NCBI GenBank assembly: GCA_024449915.1
Contig: JAMZAV010000814.1
Span: forward strand, 1-64,000
DNA: 64,000 nt
Reading direction: 5' to 3'
Source: Sweltsa coloradensis
Taxonomy: Eukaryota; Arthropoda; Insecta; Plecoptera; Chloroperlidae
Shown here: positions 62,001 through 64,000 of the stretch, piece after piece
Position numbering within the stretch: position 1 is the stretch's first letter
How the letters are laid out: every line of letters begins with the position of its first letter
Position numbers and translations under genes: made by a program
Notes under the pieces: generated by a model
What the model saw: the letters and a program-made list of their open reading frames with translations, nothing else
Databases searched by the model: none
What the model was told of the DNA's origin: nothing

Positions 62001-62277
62001 ACGCATACTAAAAACTAAAAAAGCTCATCCATCAACGCGACTAAAAAAAGCGTTCGCGAAACGATTTAGTGGGCCTTGCTTAATACCGAACATTACAACT
62101 TGAACGCGATTCTTCCTTAACATTTGTTCCAGCTACGAATGAACTTGAAGGAGATGCTATTAATACAACTAATGAGAAACATTTTATTTTCAGGGGTTGC
62201 TGCTAAAGCAGCAGCAATGGGACAATCCAAAGAGTCCAACTTCGTTTTCCGAATCTTCTTGGTATTCCAACTCCTAG
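24206..62277 (+). CDS. CCDC66: CCDC66-like centrosomal/ciliary coiled-coil protein (11 exons, whole gene)
   Basis: Exons are 24206-24266, 29587-29659, 40468-40711, 45004-45327, 50346-50687, 51245-51388, 51865-52360, 52877-53099, 57801-58127, 58672-59110 and 62194-62277. All have AG/GT borders and the phases match at every junction, totalling 2757 nt (918 aa plus TAG). Residues about 313-440 carry the family core: VDPEILLERETKRQKALELQ, then a dense E/R/K coiled coil, then RKHVLQNL. Known family role: CCDC66 binds microtubules, centrosomes and centriolar satellites and is needed for cilia and spindle organisation. The C-terminal half is low complexity, rich in Q/R/S/D, and ends GLLLKQQQWDNPK. 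Vertebrate CCDC66 is about 950 aa, so the length fits. The exon chain is seen directly. The family name rests on remembered similarity and was not searched. Least certain parts: the start codon, the acceptor of exon 5 and the choice of last exon. Confidence 0.78.
24961..25984. mobile_element. About 1.0-kb element with 17-bp perfect inverted ends, in intron 1
   Basis: CAATAGGGAATATTCCA (24961-24977) and its exact inverse (25968-25984). No transposase frame. The inside has a GC-rich patch with GCGCGCCAAAAACG, GCGCCATCTTTGG and TACGTCATAA words, and a stretch rich in AGGCCT/CCTAGG palindromes. No clear target duplication, so the class is unknown. Confidence 0.55.
26017..26096 (+). repeat. (TAAC)n microsatellite
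   Basis: About 20 units of TAAC with one TTAC interruption near 26033, lying 32 bp beyond the right inverted end of the element at 24961-25984. Confidence 0.95.
26097..29586. other. Rest of intron 1
   Basis: AT-rich. It contains a G-homopolymer at about 27509-27524, (AATGAC)-like repeats at 28605-28640 and a minus-strand fragment of the TCTACCCACT family at about 28745-28825. No gene is seen. Confidence 0.4.
29587..29659 (+). CDS. CCDC66: CCDC66-like exon 2
   Basis: A 73-bp GC-rich island follows TTGCAG and precedes donor GTACAG. Read in the phase imposed by exon 1 it gives ELAGLGALWGPPNLNNDGYR followed by SCI, with no stop, and leaves AG to pair with the first A of exon 3 (Arg). It was found by phase matching and composition; it is too short to stand out as an ORF. 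The WGPP turn after the exon 1 helix looks like a conserved linear motif, but I cannot assign it a partner. Confidence 0.7.
31018..31095 (-). repeat. Dispersed repeat tail shared with 18893-18945
   Basis: ATTTATTTAACGTCTATCCT, ATTCAGTTTAAAAAAACTGA is the inverse of the stretch at 18893-18945 (CAGTTTTTTAACTGAATAGG, ATAGACGTTAAATAAAT). It is probably the 3' tail of a retroposon. Confidence 0.5.
31284..31515 (+). mobile_element. Element carrying the 17-bp motif (plus-strand copy)
   Basis: TGGTGGAGGTGCCGGGT at 31284-31300, then CACCCTTGGTGAAGGGAAGT, TTATCTTATGACGTGACACA and GGACAGAGAGTGATGC, ending AGTCAAGCTTCGCTCCCTAG. Equivalent blocks in inverse order surround the minus-strand motifs. Confidence 0.5.
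33682..34102 (-). mobile_element. 5S-derived SINE (SINE3 type), full length with target duplication
   Basis: On the minus strand it starts GCCAGCGGTTTAGCC and carries the 5S-like CACCGAAGTTAAGCAAACTC, GGGCGTGGTC and GTGGGTGACCGCTCTGCC, then the body shared with 21240-21571. It is flanked by the 12-bp direct repeat TATATGGCTATG (33670-33681 and 34103-34114). Confidence 0.88.
36010..36295 (-). mobile_element. Element carrying the 17-bp motif (minus-strand copy)
   Basis: ACGTCTCACGATAAAAACCG, CATTGCCCTTCAACAAGGAT, the motif inverse at 36161-36177, then TTCTTCGACAATCTGTTGAT and CCTCTTCGCTCCCTC. The same order occurs at 54120-54345 and in part at 63050-63265. Confidence 0.6.
36508..36696 (+). other. 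Small open frame with strong start context (62 codons), unproven
   Basis: CCACCATGGCG is an ideal start context. The frame reads MATSRSYRIKIQRKGREFQM and ends SPLNRL. Its composition is less AT-rich than the flanks. It lies inside intron 2, belongs to no family I know, and may be chance. Confidence 0.2.
40153..40346. mobile_element. Palindromic fold-back MITE
   Basis: Two arms of about 85 bp (TTTAACGTAGGTCTAAATGT, GCCAGAAA and the inverse, extending out to TTGTGTAATTTATAA) flank a T-rich loop of about 17 bp. The inner 35 bp match almost perfectly and the outer part has a few gaps. It would form a long hairpin in RNA about 120 bp before the exon 3 acceptor. Confidence 0.85.
40468..40711 (+). 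CDS. CCDC66: CCDC66-like exon 3
   Basis: Starts after CCCGGCAG (ending at 40467) and ends AGAGAAAC before donor GTAAGC. It codes 81 residues from TRYVSELDVTQTDLYMDNPY to NEWHQRN. The segment is acidic and polar (SNEEGETSGYASDSNEW near its end), so it is probably disordered, as expected between coiled coils of a centrosomal scaffold. It is much richer in GC than its introns. Phase 2 in, phase 0 out. Confidence 0.75.
41225..41470 (-). mobile_element. tRNA-derived SINE (copy C)
   Basis: CTACCCAAGGTGCAATTCAT at the tail end and CGATTAACGCTCAAGCCAAC at the head end, with the same body as copies A and B. It lies in intron 3. The target duplication is unclear because both flanks are AT repeats. Confidence 0.78.
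43100..43270 (-). mobile_element. Diverged tRNA-derived SINE (copy D)
   Basis: Shares GTCCGAGGG, CATTCACGATTGA, GGAAAAACTTTC and GATTGTC in order with copies A-C, but the tRNA head is eroded. Confidence 0.5.
43446..45003 (+). repeat. GC-rich degenerate tandem array derived from exon 4 (period about 120 bp)
   Basis: The recurring core GACTGGCCGTCACCAGACCA, or decayed versions of it, recurs at about 43511, 43745, 43865, 43985, 44103, 44224, 44346, 44556, 44682, 44916 and 45064. Most spacings are 118-126 bp or multiples of that. Other unit parts also recur: ACCTTGAAGCGAGGGTTGAA and TCTCGTGTCCTCACCCCC. The outer copies are clean and the inner ones carry many substitutions and indels. It could be an old minisatellite seeded from the exon, or poorly corrected long-read sequence. 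Confidence 0.7.
43451..43571 (+). pseudogene. Upstream copy of the start of exon 4 (decoy or dead exon copy)
   Basis: Nearly identical to 45004-45120, including a TTGCAG acceptor just before it. It lacks about 4 bases around 43541 relative to exon 4, which shifts the frame. Read in phase 0 it gives AKWGKSQRSDKTLKRG to HPLESSP and then stops at about 43580. Splicing here would truncate the protein. It marks the 5' end of the degenerate array. Confidence 0.6.
45004..45327 (+). CDS. CCDC66: CCDC66-like exon 4
   Basis: Follows TTGTGTTGCAG and ends CTGCCACAG before donor GTAATG. It is 108 codons, phase 0 on both sides, from AKWGKSQRSDKTLKRG to EPECRLPQ. The product is basic, then G/P/S/D-rich (VIRGTSPPYRQWSSGDEASR), probably disordered. 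The first ~115 bp also occur 1553 bp upstream (43451), with further degraded copies between. This copy is taken as the real exon because only it continues open to a good donor. Confidence 0.7.
45391..45775. mobile_element. Long fold-back element in intron 4
   Basis: Left arm from TTTATTGAGTGTTTCTTTGA through TCATCTTCGTCCGGCCACGC and AAAGTGTTTTAGGTCTGG. The right arm is its inverse, ending TTTAAAGAAACACCCAATAA. Arms are about 170 bp with moderate divergence and a short central hairpin near 45575-45610. CAT flanks both ends. Confidence 0.75.
45850..46080 (-). mobile_element. Element carrying the 17-bp motif (minus-strand copy)
   Basis: GTCACGTCTCTCGATTATAA, ATTGGCATGCGATATTTTGT, TTAGGTGACCCTGGTGCTCA, then the motif inverse at 46064-46080. 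These are the same block order as 36010-36177. Confidence 0.5.
46210..46952 (-). mobile_element. Helentron-like non-autonomous element (copy F3)
   Basis: Opens CTAGGAAAACGCTTAAGTCC and closes CGCTACGCTCATCCAA. Near the right end the unit CGCTTCGCTCGCTACGCTCG is expanded. It is close to F2 and F4 throughout, suggesting recent spread. Confidence 0.75.
46953..50190. other. Rest of intron 4
   Basis: AT-rich. It contains the paired 17-bp motifs at 48413 and 48468. 47700-47900 and 48630-48770 share GAGCTGAAATTTTAAACAGA-like blocks, marking an old repeat. No exon is seen. Confidence 0.4.
50191..50447 (+). repeat. 51-bp tandem repeat carrying the exon 5 splice acceptor
   Basis: Units begin at 50191 (diverged, 53 bp), 50244, 50295, 50346 and 50397. 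Each begins GTGGATGG or GTGGTTGG and ends TGTTTGTTTGTTCGTAG or a variant, that is, a pyrimidine/G tract plus AG. The exon border is therefore duplicated. The unit is 17 codons, so phase is kept across the last four. The AG ends at 50190, 50243, 50294 and 50345; in the last unit it is GG. Confidence 0.85.
50346..50687 (+). CDS. CCDC66: CCDC66-like exon 5 (start of family core; acceptor ambiguous)
   Basis: Ends GGCAACAG before donor GTGGGT, phase 0 both sides. From the AG at 50344-50345 it reads VVGSEWVTAMNVFVCSW, then VVGSERATPVWLERSLNK, and continues to ERSFIRGQNAPVDPEILLER and KALELQNAIRQQ, the start of the CCDC66 core. The 5' end lies in a 51-bp tandem array whose units each carry an acceptor-like end. 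Only entry at 50346 avoids an in-frame stop. The last unit (50397) has TGG where the others have TAG or CAG, so it has lost its acceptor AG. If that base is an assembly error, the normal exon start would be 50397 and the protein 17 residues shorter. Confidence 0.68.
51245..51388 (+). CDS. CCDC66: CCDC66-like exon 6 (coiled coil)
   Basis: Follows TTTTTAG and ends AAGGAG before donor GTATTC. All 48 codons are in phase. It codes LEERDRKRKADIEKRLKEER and continues to RVEEEQRKKREKE, almost entirely E, R, K, D and Q, a classic long single-helix or coiled-coil segment. In vertebrate CCDC66 the core domain has the same EERDRR then EEEQRKKEE type of sequence. This is one of the strongest pieces of evidence for the family name. 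Confidence 0.8.
51865..52360 (+). CDS. CCDC66: CCDC66-like exon 7
   Basis: Follows TGTTTGCAG and ends TTAAAAG before donor GTAATG (phase 1). It begins EKESQKAKAMQEALENADKL, continuing the coiled coil to RKHVLQNL. It then becomes a disordered stretch with a small Cys/His patch (CNACLTSTTPDGDCFHK), too incomplete to call a zinc site. The end reads VMQGRKMFQGHELLKG. The open frame extends upstream of 51865 into the intron, but the acceptor and phase fix the exon start. Confidence 0.75.
52877..53099 (+). CDS. CCDC66: CCDC66-like exon 8
   Basis: Follows GGTACAAG and ends GACAA before donor GTAAGA. Joined to exon 7 it restores Gly, then reads HTMLRGQELQEGVQLALLMS. This resembles the end of exon 7 (KMFQGHELLKG), as if a short 11-residue unit had been duplicated across the junction. 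The exon then reads LLTPSKYRRAGRECSTQTDV and ends in a basic A/R/K helix (ARDARRKAQRKVRMKERDK). STQTDV is a common helix-leading motif in centrosomal proteins. Phase 2 out. Confidence 0.72.
54120..54345 (-). mobile_element. Element carrying the 17-bp motif, joined to a TCTACCCACT fragment
   Basis: CACGTCTCACGATAAAACCG, CATTACCCTTCAACAAGAT, the motif inverse at 54249-54265, then TTCTTCGACAATCTGTTGAT. Just before it (54078-54118) is a 5' fragment of the TCTACCCACT repeat with TATAACTGA duplicated. Confidence 0.6.
54451..54524 (+). repeat. 37-bp tandem duplication
   Basis: ATTACAGCGGCATAGTTGCA, TTTACTTTGCTTCAAAY occurs twice in a row with a single final base difference, so it is recent. Confidence 0.92.
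55529..56047 (+). mobile_element. Helentron-like non-autonomous element (copy G2)
   Basis: Begins TTGGATGACAAAGCAAAGAC and ends GCTGATCCATCAACGCGGCG, AGACTAGCG. The inside has CGCTACCGGGCAACGGCATA, ACCTGCCACGTTTTTGGGTA, CTGACCAAACGGGGGG as in copies G3 and G4. A 17-bp motif copy lies 90 bp upstream (55425). Confidence 0.65.
56144..56272 (+). repeat. Two-copy tandem repeat, about 62 bp unit
   Basis: TATTTAAGTATTTTGGAGTT, AGGATCATTAAGATCATGGT, CTAAACTA is followed by a second version with a few changes. Confidence 0.75.
56490..56655 (-). mobile_element. Old tRNA-derived SINE (copy E)
   Basis: Keeps CTTCTTAAGAAAACTCAATC, GCATTAACGACCTAAGAAAA and TTTTAAGTCAGGAATTCCAG in family order; head and tail are eroded. 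Confidence 0.5.
57801..58127 (+). CDS. CCDC66: CCDC66-like exon 9
   Basis: Follows TTCCCGGCAG and ends TACAGCAG before donor GTCAGT. It codes SASLERPHPDCKLPLRCRSQ, then EDRPKWGVNRPDTQYRKQSE and KDPYYQRRMRKRQAALG. Two diverged repeats follow (HHSDDYTRQQRGEY and VRQQRQSNSDDYSR). The RPKWGVNRP then QSEKDP block looks like a conserved C-terminal motif of this protein group. The exon is GC-rich against AT-rich flanks, and the phase fits both neighbours. Confidence 0.75.
58672..59110 (+). CDS. CCDC66: CCDC66-like exon 10
   Basis: Follows TCTATTTCAG and ends TACGAAAT before donor GTAAGA. The exon starts in the codon split with exon 9 (Arg) and has 146 further codons ending in phase 0. It codes SPSPPQRFYTRRNRPQHRRQ, a run of Q/N/P/E/D/K-rich disordered sequence with SPPLSPIESFDDEDYTP (candidate proline-directed kinase sites), and ends DILSQLTSLRN, a short helix that continues into exon 11. 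Confidence 0.72.
59162..59314 (+). repeat. TCTACCCACT dispersed repeat (copy 3)
   Basis: GACTCTACAATCGGTCACAT, CAAGCCAACCCTATAGGCGC, CGACGAGCGAACAATGACCA, TTTAAGTAGGAAACACCGAT. It lies 25 bp before Helentron-like copy F4. A minus-strand, diverged relative lies at about 60110-60300. Confidence 0.7.
59340..60073 (-). mobile_element. Helentron-like non-autonomous element (copy F4)
   Basis: Opens CTAGGAAAACGCTTAAGTCC, CGCCGCGTTGTTGGATGAGC and closes TCTTCGCTTCGCTCATCCAA. It has three internal TTCTGTGAAAAA repeat units and the CGATTGCGCTCAAAAACGTG block. It lies in intron 10. Confidence 0.77.
60459..61208 (-). mobile_element. Helentron-like non-autonomous element (copy G3)
   Basis: Opens AGGAAAACGCTAAAGTCCCG, CCGCGTTGATGGATGAGC and closes GTCTTCGCTTCGCTCATCA. 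An internal direct repeat of about 173 bp (60629-60799 and 60800-60975, with CTTATATTAAAAGCTTTATT and ATGTATAATATGAACGTTGT) distinguishes it. Confidence 0.75.
61575..62066 (+). mobile_element. Helentron-like non-autonomous element (copy G4, 5' end missing)
   Basis: Begins inside the family at TTCGCTCTCTACCGGGAAAA and ends GCTCATCCATCAACGCGACT, AAAAAAAGCGTTCGCGAAAC. It lies in inverse orientation to G3, 370 bp away, and about 65 bp before the rival acceptor of exon 11. Confidence 0.7.
62194..62277 (+). CDS. CCDC66: CCDC66-like exon 11 (stop codon)
   Basis: Follows a strong pyrimidine tract and acceptor (CATTTTATTTTCAG). In phase 0 it reads GLLLKQQQWDNPKSPTSFSE, then SSWYSNS, then TAG at 62275-62277. 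Joined to exon 10 it makes the helix SQLTSLRNGLLLKQQQWD. A rival acceptor at 62131-62132 in the same phase would give a different 77-residue tail ending at 62363. It is less likely because its sequence looks like noncoding DNA translated and its polypyrimidine tract is weaker. Confidence 0.65.
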   Translation, partial: GLLLKQQQWDNPKSPTSFSESSWYSNS

Positions 62278-62600
62278 TACCAACATCGACAGAAGAAAAT
62301 ATAGAAGAAAACCATTTGCTTATATCAATACGCATATGTTTGCATTACTATGAGAACGCTTGACGTGACTTTTACTAATGTAGTACAGTTTGTGAATATC
62401 CTTCTCGTACCTATTGTATTGTAGCTAGTGTTATTTCCGCTGCACTAGTAGTTTGTTTGAGGGAGAATTTGTATTTTGATTAGTAAATATTGATCTTTGT
62501 AATTGTAGATATATTGTATTTTTGTGAATGAACATCTCCGATCTAAATATAACATTATTCAGATAGTATCCACTTTTATTTCAAGTGACTTCCTTTTCTT
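62278..62600 (+). other. CCDC66: Probable 3' UTR of the CCDC66-like gene
   Basis: AT-rich sequence after the stop codon with no further open frame in phase. No canonical AATAAA is seen close by; AATATA-type variants occur near 62545, so the cleavage site is uncertain. Confidence 0.35.
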
Positions 62601-63585
62601 TTGAAAGCATGGCGCATAGAGACATTTCTGTAACGGAGAGTGTGCAGATTTTTATCTTTAAACTCCAACCATCCTAAAATTTCACTTATCCTAAAAATAT
62701 AAAATTATGGAACGGTGATCCCCTATGCGGGGGGGGGGCAAGGATGGGATTGCAAAAGTTTAGACCGAACCAACTTAGTCGTTAAGCTCAAGCCTGCAAT
62801 ATGGGATAAGTTAACATATTCCAGCGCTGGTTCGAACCTTAGTGAATGCATAATTTCAATATTTTTATCAACCCAACTTATCCGCTTCGTAGATATCTTT
62901 ATATACCTACTCTTTACATGAGCCAAAGTTCCAATTATATCATCATTATGAACTAAATTACTATTTTCCCCCAAAAATTCCCCTTTAAACGACTTGCCTT
63001 TCATTTTTAGAAAGCAAAGCTCTCCAATATGTATACTTTCCTGTACGACCGTGTGTCACGTCTAACGATAAAAATCAAACCTGGCCTCCGAATGGCATGC
63101 GGTTTTTTGTTGACATTACATTAAACAGAATTTGTTTGGACAAATTGGATATCAAGGGATGAGTCTAAAACCGTTTAATGGGGGGGTTTCATAATAGGCC
63201 TACCCGGCACCTCCACCAAACTGAGAATTGATCTCTAAACAACGGTAAGCTTCGCTCTCTATTCTGAGATCTCGCGTGACCGTGCTTGATGAATTATAAT
63301 CTCTGTGCGCCATGTTTAGTGATCTCTATGAGTTGTCGACACTAATCTTATATTAAATTTATGTTTTTACAGATGACGAAATCGCCAACTATGTGTAGGC
63401 CCTATAAGGAAGCCTATTCACAATTATCAAAAGTTTGCCTGGACAGTACAATGTAATATTTGTGAATTAAAGTGATATAAATATATAATTATGGGATGAA
63501 CAAACTTTTAAAGGGGTTCTTATAGACTATTTGAACATAGTGAGTGTGAGAGAGAACACATCAGAATGTTAAGTATGTTCAATCG
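62601..63585. other. Gap between the two genes
   Basis: AT-rich with a G-run at 62729-62738 and a minus-strand 17-bp-motif element (63050-63265: ACGTCTAACGATAAAAATCA, motif inverse at 63202-63218). No gene is seen. Confidence 0.45.
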
Positions 63586-63593
63586 TGACGTCA
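63586..63593. promoter_or_regulatory. Perfect CRE palindrome upstream of the second gene
   Basis: TGACGTCA, the full CREB/ATF site, lies 57 bp before the ATG at 63651. Two ATGGCG / CGCCAT (YY1-like) words follow at about 63611 and 63629. This fits a TATA-less housekeeping promoter; it is inferred from sequence only. Confidence 0.5.
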
Positions 63594-63650
63594 GACAATG
63601 ATTTGATAAAATGGCGTGTAAGTTCGTCGCCATTTTGAATTGAATTGCAA

Positions 63651-64000
63651 ATGGCCGCGATCAAATTCGACGACTTGTTGGGCAAGAAGAAAGATGCTCC
63701 CCAGGTATTGGACCTCTCCCGCAGCGTCGTACAGTCGAAAGAAGAATTTCGCAAACTTTTGGATCGGGTACCCGAGTACAAGATCCGCCCTGAGAAGGTG
63801 CGACCCGAGGACCTGAAAGCGCGGGAGAAGGACTTCACCTTCGCGGCGACGAAGAGGGAGGGGAGGCGGCAGGGGGACTACTCGTACGCGGACCCGATCC
63901 CGCCCGACATGAGATCGGTGAAGCTCGAGGATCTGAGCCCGGTGCCCATTGACTGGAAGATGCTGACGTCGGTGCGGCCTAAGCTCAAACTGGAAGAGGA
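63651..64000 (+). CDS. Start of an unidentified protein-coding gene (cut by window end)
   Basis: ATG at 63651 in good context (GCAAATGG) opens 116 codons with no stop to the window edge, in sequence clearly more GC-rich than the flanks. It begins MAAIKFDDLLGKKKDAPQVL and continues DLSRSVVQSKEEFRKLLDRV, PEYKIRPEKVRPEDLKAREK and later DPIPPDMRSVKLEDLSPVPI. It is rich in charged residues with short helices and has no signal peptide or membrane segment. I do not recognise the family. It may be a first exon or a longer uninterrupted ORF. It lies 1.37 kb downstream of the CCDC66-like stop on the same strand, with its own promoter-like elements. Confidence 0.75.
   Translation, partial: MAAIKFDDLLGKKKDAPQVLDLSRSVVQSKEEFRKLLDRVPEYKIRPEKVRPEDLKAREKDFTFAATKREGRRQGDYSYADPIPPDMRSVKLEDLSPVPIDWKMLTSVRPKLKLEE

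Noticed and set aside
62133..62363. Alternative last exon of 77 codons in the same phase
   Set aside because: The weaker acceptor and unprotein-like tail make it less likely than 62194-62277, which continues the helix of exon 10.
1..64000. CRISPR arrays, operons or bacterial promoters
   Set aside because: Introns, SINEs and MITEs show a eukaryotic nuclear genome; none of the tandem arrays has the repeat-spacer pattern.

Overview
This is an AT-rich, repeat-dense piece of a large eukaryotic nuclear genome. It has one long spliced plus-strand gene, the start of a second gene, and otherwise intergenic or intronic DNA full of short mobile elements. GT-AG introns of up to about 11 kb, a 5S-rRNA-like sequence close to the insect/arthropod 5S, 5S-headed and tRNA-derived SINEs, and many MITE-like elements suggest an arthropod, perhaps an insect with a large genome such as a hemipteran. 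The species call is low-confidence inference.

Main gene. Eleven exons between 24206 and 62277 join in one open frame across every junction (phases 1,2,0,0,0,0,1,2,2,0), giving 918 codons plus a stop. The product is recognised as a CCDC66 (coiled-coil domain-containing protein 66) homologue, a centrosome/cilium/microtubule protein. The evidence is the stretch VDPEILLERETKRQKALELQ, the long E/R/K coiled coil after it, and a length close to the roughly 950 residues of vertebrate CCDC66. A near-canonical RFX X-box (GTTGCCATGGCTAC, 24108-24121) lies about 85 bp before the proposed start codon, as expected for a ciliary gene. The exons are GC-rich islands in AT-rich DNA.

Second gene. At 63651 a GC-rich open frame begins and runs off the window end (116 codons). 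A perfect CRE (TGACGTCA, 63586-63593) lies upstream. I do not recognise the protein.

Layout. 1-24100: no convincing gene; tandem repeats, SINEs, MITEs, Helentron-like elements. 24100-24266: promoter and exon 1. 24267-40467: two long introns around a 73-bp exon. 40468-45327: exons 3 and 4; before exon 4 sits a GC-rich array with a period of about 120 bp, made of degenerate copies of the exon start. 45328-50345: intron 4, ending in a five-unit array (51-bp period in the last four) in which the splice acceptor itself is duplicated. 50346-53099: core coiled-coil exons. 53100-62277: C-terminal exons separated by repeats. 62278-63650: 3' region and intergenic gap. 63651-64000: second gene.

Most unusual features: the duplicated splice-acceptor array, the decaying exon-derived array, a 17-bp motif (TGGTGGAGGTGCCGGGT) seen about 14 times in both orientations, a dispersed element family with asymmetric terminal inverted repeats, and two different 5S-derived SINEs lying head to head.
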